From positions 62,001 through 126,000 of the forward strand of contig NZ_JAYXHR010000001.1 in the NCBI RefSeq assembly GCF_036017065.1: a stretch of DNA of 64,000 nt. The letters run 5' to 3'. The translations under genes were made by a program, and so were the position numbers. Source of the stretch: Uliginosibacterium sp036017065 (GTDB lineage Bacteria; Pseudomonadota; Gammaproteobacteria; Burkholderiales; Rhodocyclaceae). Within the stretch, counting starts at the first letter, position 1. Every line of letters begins with the position of its first letter. The notes below the pieces were generated by a model that was not told the origin of the DNA, did no database searches, and was given only the letters and a program-made list of their open reading frames with translations. Of this stretch, positions 51,987 to 60,470 are shown piece by piece.

Positions 51987-53504
51987 ATGCACGTCGTCTT
52001 CCGTACCGATGCTTCCGAACTGCTGGGCCTTGGCCATGCGATGCGTTGCTTCGCACTGGCGCAGGCACTGATGCGCAGTGGGGCGACGGCGACCTTCCTG
52101 GTGCGCCACATGCCCTCGTCGGTCAAGCAGCGCCTGCAGGCCGCGGGCATCAGCGTGATCGCCATGGACACCGCCCAGGCCGAGGAAGGCGCCGACCCAC
52201 GGCTGGGCGTGTCGGCGGCGCGCGATGCGGCGGACAGCCGCCGTGCGCTGGCAGCGCTCGGCACCGTGCACTGGCTGGTGGTGGACCACTACGCGCTGGA
52301 CGCCGGCTGGGAGAGCAGCCTGCGTGGCCAGGTGCAGCGCATCGCGGTGATCGACGACCTGGATGACCGCCCGCATGACTGCGACTTGCTGGTCGATCAG
52401 AACCCCGGTGTTTCCGAGTCGCCGCGTTACCAGCTGCATGCGCCTCCGGGCGCGCTGCGTCTGCTGGGGCCGCGCTATGCGCTGTTGCGCCAGGAATTCG
52501 CCGCGGCGCGGGAGTTGCCGCTGACCGTGCGCCGCAAGGTGCGCCGCGTGCTCGTGGCGTTCGGGGGCGCCGACCCGACCGGGGGAAGCGCCTTCGTGCT
52601 GGCGGCGCTGGCCCCCCTGGTGTTCGAGGGCTTGTCGCTGGACGTGGTGCTGGGCGCAACGGCGCAGGGCAGCGATCTGGCCCGATCGGTCGCCGAGCTT
52701 CCGAACGCGCACCTGCACCTGGACGTGGCGGACATGACGCAGCTCTACCGCTCGGCGGACCTGGCCATCGGCGCGGCCGGTACGAGTGCCTGGGAGCGCT
52801 GTGCGCTGGGCTTGCCGACGGTGCTGCTGAGCCTTACCGAGAAGCAGAGCCAGGGGGCGGAGGCGCTCGCTGCGCTGGGCGGTTCGGTGCACCTGGGACG
52901 CGCCACCGCGGAGAGCATCGTCGCCCTGACCGGCCTGGTACGCGCGCTGGCGCACAGCCCGGACTGGTTGTCGGTGTTGTCGCGTCAGGCGGCCGAGGTG
53001 TGCGACGGGCAGGGCGCGGCGCGCGTCGCGGCACGGATGGAATCTTTCGACATGCAGTTGCGCGTGGCCACGCTGGAGGACGCGGACGACCTGCTGAGCT
53101 GGCGCAACCACGAGGTGAATCGCCGTCACGCGGTGGACGCGCGGCCGATCACGAAAGCGCGTCACATGGAGTGGATGCGCCAGAGCCTGGAGGATGCCGA
53201 CCGCGTGCTGCTGATTGCCGAGGACGAGATCGGCCCGGTGGGCGTGCTGCGCTACGACATTGCCTTCGGCATCGCCACGGTGTCCATCTACCTCGCGCCC
53301 GGCCGGCATGGCCAGGGGCGCGGTGGCGTGCTGCTGCTGGCCGGCGAGGAGTGGATCATGGCGCACCGGCCCGAAGTGCAGGCGATCGACGCGCGCATCC
53401 TGGTGGACAACACCGCGTCGATGAACGTCTTCCTGGAGTCAGGCTACCTGCCCGACAGCCACCACCTGAGCAAGGCGCTGAACCGGCCGGAGAAGGTCAA
53501 GTAG
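51987..53504 (+). CDS. pseG: PseG-like nucleotide-sugar hydrolase fused to a GNAT acetyltransferase
   Basis: A 505-residue two-domain protein. The N-terminal domain (about 1-345) is PseG-like (FRTDASELLGLGHAMRCFALA, VDQNPG, VLVAFGGADPTG, GAAGTSAWERCALGLP); PseG removes UDP from the pseudaminic acid precursor. The C-terminal domain (about 352-500) is a GNAT N-acetyltransferase (LLSWRNHEVNRRHAV, LAPGRHGQGRGGVLL), like PseH. PseB, PseC and PseI partners are not in the window, so it may act in the Leg-type route or serve a second sugar. The ATG at 51987 is set by the conserved start MHVVFRTDAS. Confidence 0.88.
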   Translation: MHVVFRTDASELLGLGHAMRCFALAQALMRSGATATFLVRHMPSSVKQRLQAAGISVIAMDTAQAEEGADPRLGVSAARDAADSRRALAALGTVHWLVVDHYALDAGWESSLRGQVQRIAVIDDLDDRPHDCDLLVDQNPGVSESPRYQLHAPPGALRLLGPRYALLRQEFAAARELPLTVRRKVRRVLVAFGGADPTGGSAFVLAALAPLVFEGLSLDVVLGATAQGSDLARSVAELPNAHLHLDVADMTQLYRSADLAIGAAGTSAWERCALGLPTVLLSLTEKQSQGAEALAALGGSVHLGRATAESIVALTGLVRALAHSPDWLSVLSRQAAEVCDGQGAARVAARMESFDMQLRVATLEDADDLLSWRNHEVNRRHAVDARPITKARHMEWMRQSLEDADRVLLIAEDEIGPVGVLRYDIAFGIATVSIYLAPGRHGQGRGGVLLLAGEEWIMAHRPEVQAIDARILVDNTASMNVFLESGYLPDSHHLSKALNRPEKVK

Positions 53505-53563
53505 GTCAGGCAGGAGTCCGGCAAAGTCGGATGAAGCAGCGACGGCGAGGGTCTGGTGCCGTC

Positions 53564-53597
53564 ATCTCCGCGCCCCCGTTGCCGGCGGCGCGGAGAT
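53564..53597. terminator. Hairpin between convergent pseG and DUF3141 genes
   Basis: ATCTCCGCGCC (53564-53574) pairs perfectly with GGCGCGGAGAT (53587-53597). It lies 59 nt after the pseG stop and 6 nt before the end of the convergent gene. There is no T-run. The position fits a bidirectional terminator. Confidence 0.6.
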
Positions 53598-53603
53598 CAG
53601 GCT

Positions 53604-55781
53604 TCAGCCCGCGGCCGCCTTGCGGCGACGCGCCGCCGGCTTGCTGGTGCCGATGCGTGCAAGGTCGTCGGCCAGGGTGTCTTCCGGCGGCTCCTCACCT
53701 TCACGCATCAGCACGAAGTCGACCAGCTCCGCGGCGAGTACCTGGTCCTTCTCGCTGCTCAGCAGCAGCGGCAGGGTCTCGGCGGACTCGACCGGGAACA
53801 GGCTGATGATCTGCCGTTGCAGGTCGTAGGTCCCTTCCCAGTCCACCTTGGCATGGCCCGCGCTGATGCGGCCTTCGGCAATCCAGCGGTCCACCTGCTC
53901 GGACGCCAGCCGCGCCAGGCGCACGCTGCGTAGCGACAGTTCGCCCCGTTGCTGGATGGCCAGCCCCAGCATCCGGCACACGCCTTCCGGGAAGCCGCCC
54001 TTGTCGATGAGGGTTTGCAGGCGACCGCTGGCCGCGGCCAGGATGCGCTCGGCGCGGGTCCGCGCAGTGCTTTCCTCCGGCGCTTCCGGTGGCAGCCAGG
54101 CGCCCAGTCCCAGCGGTCCATAGACGGCATCCACCCAGTTGGCGACGAACTGGTCGCGGGCATCGCCGATGCTCTTCAGGTTCTTCTCGATGACGCTGGA
54201 CATTTCATGTTCCAGCTTGCGGAAGCGGTTGGTGAGGGCGGCCGGCTTGCGCTGCTCGCGCACCTGGTCGGCGACCTGGCCGAGCGACTTCATGGCCGGG
54301 TTGACGTCGGAGGCCAGCACGCGCTCCATCGAGTGGCTGTTGAACGAACGCAGCGTGTCGGCGACCTGCCGGTTGATCAGCGGCTGGATGTAGGGCCGGG
54401 CGAAGTGGGTGTAGGCCTCGTGGTTGATCTCGGAGATCTTCGCGATGGTGCTGAAGATGGCCTCTTCGTCGCGACCATCCGGGTCCAGCGCGAGCAGGTC
54501 ATCGAAGCTCCGCTGCACGAAACGGACGGTGTACTGGCCGCGCGTCAGCGACTCGTAGCGCACCGGGCCGGACTTGGTCTCGATGACCATCTGCCACAGG
54601 CCCGGGCCAAGCCCTTCGATTTCGTTCAGCGCGTTGATGAGCTGGTCGTGTTCCTTCTTCGCCACGGCGGTGCCGACGAAGATGCCGAGGTGGCCGACGC
54701 CTTCGTGCAGCAGGTAGACGATAGTGCGGCCGGCCTGGACCAGCGCCTTCTCGCTGCCCCATACGTCGATCACCCAGTTGAGCGCTTGGGCCGGCGGGGT
54801 GATGTCGTCACCCCAGGAGGCGAAGACGATCACCGGGCTGGTGATGTTGCGCAGGTCGATCACCTCGCCGCCGGACAGGCGGTTGCCGATGAAGAGGTTG
54901 CGTGTGATCGACTCGATCTCCTCGCCGGTCATGCGGAAGACGCCGCCCCACCAGCGTTCGAATTCCACGAAGCGGGGACCTTCGGTGTCGGCCTTGGCGA
55001 AGACGTTGTAGTACTTCGTCCAGTAGGTGTTGGCGAGGTTGAGGTTCTCGAAGTTGCTGATCAGGTAGCCACCGTCGAAGCGATCGCCGCCGAGGTCCGC
55101 CGCGAATGCCGACATCCACGAGCCGCCCAGCACGCCGGCTGAATAGCGCATCGGGTTCTGCTCGCGCGAGCCGGCCCAGTAGGACAGCGGTGCGCCATTG
55201 AGCATGATGGGCCCCATCAGGCCGGGCTTGGCGGCAGCCAGCGCCGCCACGGCCCAGCCGGCCTGGCAGTTGCCGATGACGGCGGCGGCCGGTGCGTCAG
55301 GGTGGCGCTGGGCGATCAACTCCAGGAAGTGGGCCTCCGCCGTGGCGACGTCGCGCAGGGTCTGCCCGTCTAGCGGTTCCGGGGCGAAGGTGACGAAGTA
55401 GGTGGGGTGGCCTTCGCGCAGGGCGATGCCGATCTGCGAGTCGGGCTTGAAGCCACCGATGCCGGGGCCGTGGCCGGCGCGCGGATCGATGACCACGATG
55501 GGCCGCATGTTCGGAATGGTGGCTGGATGCTCCGGGCCGGGCTTGATCTGCAGCAGCGAGTAATTGCAGGGCCGCGGGAGGGTGGCGCCGTCCGCGATCT
55601 TCTCGTGGCTGAACTTGAGCAGCGGCGGCTTGCCCTGGATCGAATGCTCGACGAAGGCGTTGCCACGCTGGCGCATGATGTCCCAGAACAGGATGCCGCG
55701 CTGGAACGCATCCACGCCGTATTCGACCGCTTCCTGCTGCAGCTTCACGGTGGCTGCGGCGAGATTGACCAGAGGAAACAT
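53604..55781 (-). CDS. DUF3141 alpha/beta hydrolase, PHA-synthase-like
   Basis: This 725-residue protein has an alpha/beta hydrolase fold in its first 400 residues. The nucleophile elbow is IGNCQAGWA with Cys172 (a lipase box with Cys, as in PHA synthases), FASWGDDITPP holds the acid and HEGVGHLGIF the His. The C-terminal 300 residues are helical, with EHEMSSVIEKNLKSIGD reminiscent of a phasin-like part. The substrate is unknown; a link to polyhydroxyalkanoate is an inference from the fold. The ATG at 55781 follows GGGAGA and is preferred over 55829. Confidence 0.83.
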   Translation of the reverse strand: MFPLVNLAAATVKLQQEAVEYGVDAFQRGILFWDIMRQRGNAFVEHSIQGKPPLLKFSHEKIADGATLPRPCNYSLLQIKPGPEHPATIPNMRPIVVIDPRAGHGPGIGGFKPDSQIGIALREGHPTYFVTFAPEPLDGQTLRDVATAEAHFLELIAQRHPDAPAAAVIGNCQAGWAVAALAAAKPGLMGPIMLNGAPLSYWAGSREQNPMRYSAGVLGGSWMSAFAADLGGDRFDGGYLISNFENLNLANTYWTKYYNVFAKADTEGPRFVEFERWWGGVFRMTGEEIESITRNLFIGNRLSGGEVIDLRNITSPVIVFASWGDDITPPAQALNWVIDVWGSEKALVQAGRTIVYLLHEGVGHLGIFVGTAVAKKEHDQLINALNEIEGLGPGLWQMVIETKSGPVRYESLTRGQYTVRFVQRSFDDLLALDPDGRDEEAIFSTIAKISEINHEAYTHFARPYIQPLINRQVADTLRSFNSHSMERVLASDVNPAMKSLGQVADQVREQRKPAALTNRFRKLEHEMSSVIEKNLKSIGDARDQFVANWVDAVYGPLGLGAWLPPEAPEESTARTRAERILAAASGRLQTLIDKGGFPEGVCRMLGLAIQQRGELSLRSVRLARLASEQVDRWIAEGRISAGHAKVDWEGTYDLQRQIISLFPVESAETLPLLLSSEKDQVLAAELVDFVLMREGEEPPEDTLADDLARIGTSKPAARRRKAAAG

Positions 55782-55933
55782 TGCGCATCTCCCGATGTGG
55801 GTTGGAGGTGCGGGCCAGCAAGGCGGCAATGCCGATGTCAGTGGGGCAGCGTCGTCAGGCCCGGCGATGATTTGTGCGTTGCATCATCGTCATTCACTGT
55901 AGCACAGGGTCATGGCGCAATTGTTGCGACGCG

Positions 55934-57424
55934 TCAATGGCTTCCAAGCGCCTGTTCCACGCGCTCGAGCGCCGGTTTCCAGCCCGCCACAGGGTCGCGC
56001 CACAGCGGGCGCAGGCTGGGGTAGAGCGCGGCGGCGGTGTCTCCCTCGGTGCCCCAGCGCCAGTCCGCGCCGGGTGACAGCAGCACGAAGCCGGGTTTGC
56101 CCAGCGCACCTGCGACATGGGCCAGCGCGGTGTCCACCATGATCACGCAGTCCAGCTCCGCGACGATGGCCGCGGTGTCGCCGAAGTCATGGATGAGGTC
56201 GGCCAGCGGCACGATGCCGGCGGCGCACTGGCGGTCGATGTCGGCCAGTTCTCCCGCACCTTTCTGCAAGCTCAGCAGCATGACGCGGCCCCGCAGGCGC
56301 TCGGCGAGATCCAGCACGGCGTCGAGCGGCAGCGAGCGCATACGATCGATGGCGTTGCCCGGGCTGCCCGCCCAGGCGATGCCGACCCTGGGCAGGCCGG
56401 ATGTGCCCGCCCATTGCGCGAACTGCTTGCGCCAGTCTGCCTGCCGGTCCGCCGGGGCCTGCAGGTAGGGCGCGCCCGGCCAGGCGCGACCGTCCTCCTG
56501 GCCGAGGCGCCAGGGCAGGGACAGCAAGGGTGTCCAGCAATCGAAGGCGGCGTTGGCGGGCGGCCGCGCATGCACGGCGGCCACCCCGGGCGTTGCGGTG
56601 AGCAGGGGCAGCAGCGGCGCAGCGCAGACTAGCTCGACGCTTGCGCCCAGCGCAGCCAGTTGCGGCAGGAAGCGGGCGAAGTGGATCTGGTCGCCCATGC
56701 CCTGTTCGCCCATCACCAGGATGCGTTTGCCGGCCAACGACTCGCCCTGCCATTGCGGCCACGGTGGCGGGTCGCCGTCGACTGCGAACGCCACCTTGTC
56801 GTGGGCCTGCAGATCGGCGGCGTAGCGTGCCTCGTACAACGGCCAGGCCTCGCCGAAGCGATCCTGGGCCAGCAGGGCCAGTGCGAGGTTGGCGCGGCCG
56901 CGGGAGTTGTCGTGGCATGCCAGGGCCTGGCGATAGCAGCGCTCGGCACCGGCCCGGTCGCGCTGGTACAGGCGCACGTTGCCCGCCAGCAGCCAGCACT
57001 CGGCTTCCCGTGGCAAAAGTTCGCAAGCTGCGTCGGCCAGTTCGCGTGCGGCCGCAAGGCGGCCATCGCCGTACAGCAACTGGATGTGTTCCGACTGCAG
57101 GTCGGTCGTAGCGGCCGCGCTGGCCTGGAGCTGGCGGTACAGGACGTCGGCCTCGTCCACTTCACCCAGACGGGCCAGGGTGCGGGCCAGGTTGATGCGT
57201 GCCGGCTGGAAATCCGGGCGTAGCGCCAAGGCTTCGCGCTGGAAGTTTGCCGCCTCGGCGAACTGTCCGACCCGGAAGGCCAGGGCGCCCAGGTTGAGCA
57301 GGGCGTCGACGCAGCCCGGGTCGGCAGCGAGGACTTCGGCATACAGGGCGACCGCCTCGTCGAGGTGGCCTGCTTCGTCGGCGGCGATGGCGGCGGCGAG
57401 GGTGTCTGGGATGGACCGGGGCAT
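55934..57424 (-). CDS. TPR protein with C-terminal glycosyltransferase-9-like domain
   Basis: A 496-residue protein. Residues about 5-230 form tetratricopeptide repeats (ALLNLGALAFRVGQFAEAA, ARINLARTLARLGEVDEAD, GNVRLYQRDRAGAERCYRQAL). The C-terminal half (about 255-496) resembles the GT-B fold of heptosyltransferase-like GT9 enzymes (ILVMGEQGMGDQIHFARFL, VGIAWAGSP, VIMVDTALAHVAGALG). Such proteins may glycosylate other proteins. The start at 57424 is by homology (TPR start); no ribosome site is clear and the frame stays open upstream. Confidence 0.84.
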   Translation of the reverse strand: MPRSIPDTLAAAIAADEAGHLDEAVALYAEVLAADPGCVDALLNLGALAFRVGQFAEAANFQREALALRPDFQPARINLARTLARLGEVDEADVLYRQLQASAAATTDLQSEHIQLLYGDGRLAAARELADAACELLPREAECWLLAGNVRLYQRDRAGAERCYRQALACHDNSRGRANLALALLAQDRFGEAWPLYEARYAADLQAHDKVAFAVDGDPPPWPQWQGESLAGKRILVMGEQGMGDQIHFARFLPQLAALGASVELVCAAPLLPLLTATPGVAAVHARPPANAAFDCWTPLLSLPWRLGQEDGRAWPGAPYLQAPADRQADWRKQFAQWAGTSGLPRVGIAWAGSPGNAIDRMRSLPLDAVLDLAERLRGRVMLLSLQKGAGELADIDRQCAAGIVPLADLIHDFGDTAAIVAELDCVIMVDTALAHVAGALGKPGFVLLSPGADWRWGTEGDTAAALYPSLRPLWRDPVAGWKPALERVEQALGSH

Positions 57425-57761
57425 GGCGGCGGCAGAAGGAAAGTGTCGGACGAGGTGCCAGGTGAGGCGTCTAGCCAGGTGCCGGAATGACGGCGCAGGA
57501 CGGCTGGTGGCGATTCTGGCGCGTTCCGGCAAGGCTAGCCAGACCGGGCGGCCGGCCTGCCTCCCGCGCCAGCTTCCTTGTCCGGACGCAAAGGGCGGAC
57601 TGCCGTCCCGTTTTATGCTGCCTTGGCATGCCGGCATCCGGGCTAGCCCCGATTGTGCCTGGCGGCTTGATACTTGAGGCGGCTTGCAGGAAAATGCCCG
57701 CCTCGTCTGTACGGCGCGGCGGGCTTCCCGGCAGCGCAACCCTCATCTCAGGAGATTCCCG
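57425..57761. promoter_or_regulatory. Divergent spacer between TPR gene and aldolase gene
   Basis: This 337-nt gene-free stretch lies between divergent starts. The only clear signal is AGGAGA (57750-57755) before the aldolase ATG. No promoter, operator or RNA structure is recognised with confidence. Confidence 0.3.
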
Positions 57762-58445
57762 ATGGCAGCTAAGGACCGCATGGCAGTCCTGTCCGCAATG
57801 ATGGACCAGTCGATCATTCCGGTGTTCTACGATCCGGACGTCGAAGTTTGCAAGAACGTGATCCAGGCCTGCGCAAACGGCGGTGCCAAGTGCATCGAGT
57901 TCACCAACCGTGGCGACTTTGCTTCCCACGTGTTCTACGAAGTGACCCGTCACTTCGCCAAGGCTGACCCGTCCGTGATCATGGGCGTGGGCTCCATCTG
58001 CGAAGCCCCGACCGCCGGCATCTACATCGCCAACGGCGCCAAGTTCATCGTCGGCCCGCTGCTGAACGCCGAAGTCGCCAAGGTCTGCAACCGTCGCGGC
58101 ATCCCCTACAGCCCCGGCTGCGGCTCCGCCACCGAGATCGGTGACGCACAGGAGCTGGGCTGCGAGATCGTCAAGGTCTTCCCGGGTTCGTCCGTGGGTG
58201 GTCCCGAGTTCGTCAAGGCCGTCATGGGCCCGATGCCCTGGACGCGCATCATGCCCACCGGCGGTGTCGAGCCGGACGAGGCTTCGCTGCGCAAGTGGTT
58301 CGGTGCCGGCATCGTCGCCTGCGGCGTCGGCAGCAACCTGATCACCAAGGAACTGCTGAAGGCCAAGGATTACGCCGGCATCGAGAAGCGCGTTGCCGAG
58401 ACCATCGCCCTGGTCAAGAAGATCAAGGCCGAACTGGCCAAGTAA
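57762..58445 (+). CDS. eda: KDPG/KHG aldolase family protein
   Basis: This 227-residue (beta/alpha)8 aldolase cleaves 2-keto-3-deoxy-6-phosphogluconate, or a related keto-deoxy sugar phosphate, to pyruvate and glyceraldehyde 3-phosphate. Glu46 (IEFTNR) and the Schiff-base Lys138 (EIVKVFPG) are present. The PfkB kinase downstream could provide the phosphorylated substrate. The ATG at 57762 follows AGGAGA. Together the two genes form an Entner-Doudoroff-type branch for 2-keto-3-deoxy sugars. Confidence 0.88.
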   Translation: MAAKDRMAVLSAMMDQSIIPVFYDPDVEVCKNVIQACANGGAKCIEFTNRGDFASHVFYEVTRHFAKADPSVIMGVGSICEAPTAGIYIANGAKFIVGPLLNAEVAKVCNRRGIPYSPGCGSATEIGDAQELGCEIVKVFPGSSVGGPEFVKAVMGPMPWTRIMPTGGVEPDEASLRKWFGAGIVACGVGSNLITKELLKAKDYAGIEKRVAETIALVKKIKAELAK

Positions 58446-58462
58446 GAAATCAGTGCCTGAAA

Positions 58463-58498
58463 CGGGCCGTCGCGGTGCCCACCGGACGGCCCGATTTT
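58463..58498 (+). terminator. Hairpin after the aldolase gene
   Basis: CGGGCCGTC (58463-58471) pairs with GACGGCCCG (58485-58493), followed by ATTTTC. It may end the aldolase transcript or attenuate read-through to the kinase gene 35 nt on. Confidence 0.6.
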
Positions 58499-58532
58499 CA
58501 AGGCCCTCTCCACCCAAGCAAGGAATCAGAAA

Positions 58533-59633
58533 ATGGCTGAATTGAAGATCAAGACCGCCGCCGAGACCAAGTGGGACTGCGTGTCCTTCGGCGAAGTGAT
58601 GCTGCGTTTCGACCCGGGCTTCGGCCGCGTGCGCAACACCCGCACCTTCCAGGTGTGGGAAGGTGGTGGCGAGTACAACGTCGCCCGCGCCATGCGCAAG
58701 TGCTGGGGCAAGCGTGCCGCTGTCGTCACCGCGCTGCCGAAGAACGACCTGGGCTGGCTGGTTGAAGACTTCATCATGCAGGGCGGCGTGGACATGTCCC
58801 ACGTCATCTGGCGCGATTTCGACGGTCTGGGCAAGAACACCCGCGTCGGCCTGAACTTTACGGAAAAGGGCTTCGGTCCGCGTCCGGCGCTGGGCTGCTC
58901 CGACCGTGGCCATTCGGCTGCCTCGCAGATCCGCCCGGGCGAAGTGAACTGGGAGAAGCTGTTCGGTGAAGAAGGCGTGCGCTGGTTCCAGACCGGTGGC
59001 ATCTTCGCCGCCCTGGCCTCCAACACCGCCGAAGCCGTGCTGGAAGCCGTGGAAGTGGCACAGAAGTACGGCACCGTCGTGGCCTATGACCTGAACTACC
59101 GCGCTTCCCTGTGGAAGAGCCAGGGTGGTAAGGAAGGCGCGCAGAAGATCAACAAGGCGATCGCCAAGCATTGCGACGTGATGATCGGCAACGAAGAAGA
59201 CTTCACCGCCTGCCTGGGCTTCGAAGTGGAAGGCGCCGACGAGCACCTGACCAACATCGAGACCGAAGGCTTCAAGAAGATGATCGAGACGGCCGTCAAG
59301 GCCTTCCCGAACTTCAAGGTGGCTGCCACGACCCTGCGCAACGCCAAGACCGCTTCGATCAACGACTGGTCCGCACTGGTCTGGTACGACGGCAAGATCT
59401 ACGAGTCGATGAAGCGCGACAACCTGGAAATCTACGACCGCGTCGGCGGTGGTGACGGCTTCGCCTCCGGCCTGGCCTACGGCTTCCTGGAAGGCAAGGG
59501 CCCGCAACTGGCCGTCGAGTACGGCGCAGCCCACGGCGCGCTGGCCATGTCGACCCCGGGCGACACCTCGATGGTGCGCGTGGAAGAAGTCGAAGCAGCC
59601 ATGAAGGGCAAGGGTGCTCGCGTCATCCGCTAA
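58533..59633 (+). CDS. kdgK: PfkB-family sugar kinase, probable 2-keto-3-deoxygluconate kinase
   Basis: This 366-residue ribokinase-fold enzyme has the early Gly-rich segment (WEGGGEYNVARAM, about 44-56) and a C-terminal catalytic GGGDGFASGLAYG (about 306-318). It probably phosphorylates 2-keto-3-deoxygluconate, which the aldolase before it then splits. The family's usual GAGD reads GGGD. Codon use is very regular (many GTC/CTG/AAG), suggesting good expression. Galactonate-type substrates are the alternative. Confidence 0.86.
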   Translation: MAELKIKTAAETKWDCVSFGEVMLRFDPGFGRVRNTRTFQVWEGGGEYNVARAMRKCWGKRAAVVTALPKNDLGWLVEDFIMQGGVDMSHVIWRDFDGLGKNTRVGLNFTEKGFGPRPALGCSDRGHSAASQIRPGEVNWEKLFGEEGVRWFQTGGIFAALASNTAEAVLEAVEVAQKYGTVVAYDLNYRASLWKSQGGKEGAQKINKAIAKHCDVMIGNEEDFTACLGFEVEGADEHLTNIETEGFKKMIETAVKAFPNFKVAATTLRNAKTASINDWSALVWYDGKIYESMKRDNLEIYDRVGGGDGFASGLAYGFLEGKGPQLAVEYGAAHGALAMSTPGDTSMVRVEEVEAAMKGKGARVIR

Positions 59634-59770
59634 GCCGATTTACGCATAGGGCTACTGCGCGGGTGGATCTCGCGATTCCGGTGCTCAACGTACTTTTCGT
59701 ACGTCTCCGCTCCTCGTCGCGACCTCCGCCCGCTCGCTACGCCCTCTGCGCAAATCTCGCGCTGATGTAC

Positions 59771-59803
59771 AAAAGCCCGCAGGCGCTGCCTGCGGGCTTT
59801 TTG
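59771..59803 (+). terminator. Strong rho-independent terminator after the kinase gene
   Basis: AAAAGCCCGCAGGC (59771-59784) pairs perfectly with GCCTGCGGGCTTTT (59788-59801) around a 3-nt loop and is followed by more T. Clear intrinsic terminator; the A-run makes it active in both directions, also serving the small ORF on the minus strand. Confidence 0.92.
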
Positions 59804-59818
59804 TTTGGGCTGGCGATT

Positions 59819-60004
59819 TCAGCTGTTGCTGCGTGCGGCGAACGAGAACATCCGCTGGAAAGACGCGACGGGCAACTGGCCGACGATGGGTTGGGCGGGG
59901 TTCAGGCCGCTTGCGGCGCTGCCAATGGGGAGCGGCGTGGAGGGGGTGGCAGCGGAGTCGGAAAAGCGGGTCGCACTGCCGGGAAAGGTGTTGTTCAAGC
60001 TCAT
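59819..60004 (-). CDS. Possible 61-residue small protein
   Basis: A short open frame on the minus strand starts MSLNNTFPGSATR and ends FSFAARSNS. It has GAGGAGA 8 nt before the ATG (60004), one of the better ribosome sites in the window, and ends 15 nt before the bidirectional terminator. The peptide is Ser/Ala/Pro-rich with no membrane helix or known motif. The frame extends upstream to 60208 without support. Coding status is unproven. Confidence 0.45.
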   Translation of the reverse strand: MSLNNTFPGSATRFSDSAATPSTPLPIGSAASGLNPAQPIVGQLPVASFQRMFSFAARSNS

Positions 60005-60470
60005 GGGGCCATCTCCTCGGAACGGTCTGTGTTGAGCCCTGCAGGCGGATCCTGATCGAGGATGGGGCAGAGCGGCATGCGTACTTTCCCGGAAGCCTCC
60101 GTCAAGAGCCGTGAGTGTTTGTATCAAGATGCGACAGCGCACCGGCATGGGCCGCGGTCGCCATCGTGGTGCGTGGTCCGGTCTCGGGGCGTGCGGTCGC
60201 CCGGCCATGGCCGGTCATTGAAAACAAGGGTTTAAGCCAGAACTGCCAGCCCGGCTTCCGCTGGCATCCGTATTGCTTCGATTGAATCAGCGCAGGCTTC
60301 ATGGCCTCTCCGGTTGGCGTGCCGAAATTCTTGGGTTTGAGACGAGAATTCGGCACTCAGGCTCGGAGCATCTGGCGGGGTCCTCCCGCAGCGCTGCCGA
60401 CTCACCGGATTCCCGGATCGACCTTTCGATCATTGCGCCTCACGGCGCATACGAGGAATGAGGTGAAGAT
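60005..60470. promoter_or_regulatory. Spacer upstream of the ABC transporter operon
   Basis: This 466-nt stretch has no convincing gene. It includes the leader of the small minus-strand ORF and, at the right end, AGGTGA before the ATG of the binding protein gene. I looked for a thiamine-type riboswitch because NMT1-like genes are often thiamine-related, and found no matching core. Confidence 0.3.

Noticed and set aside
57471..59534. 687-residue open frame opposite the aldolase and kinase
   Set aside because: It crosses two well-supported genes and a terminator and has no family features.
60005..60470. Thiamine riboswitch before the NMT1-like gene
   Set aside because: The conserved core was not found and no terminator-type switch is visible in the leader.
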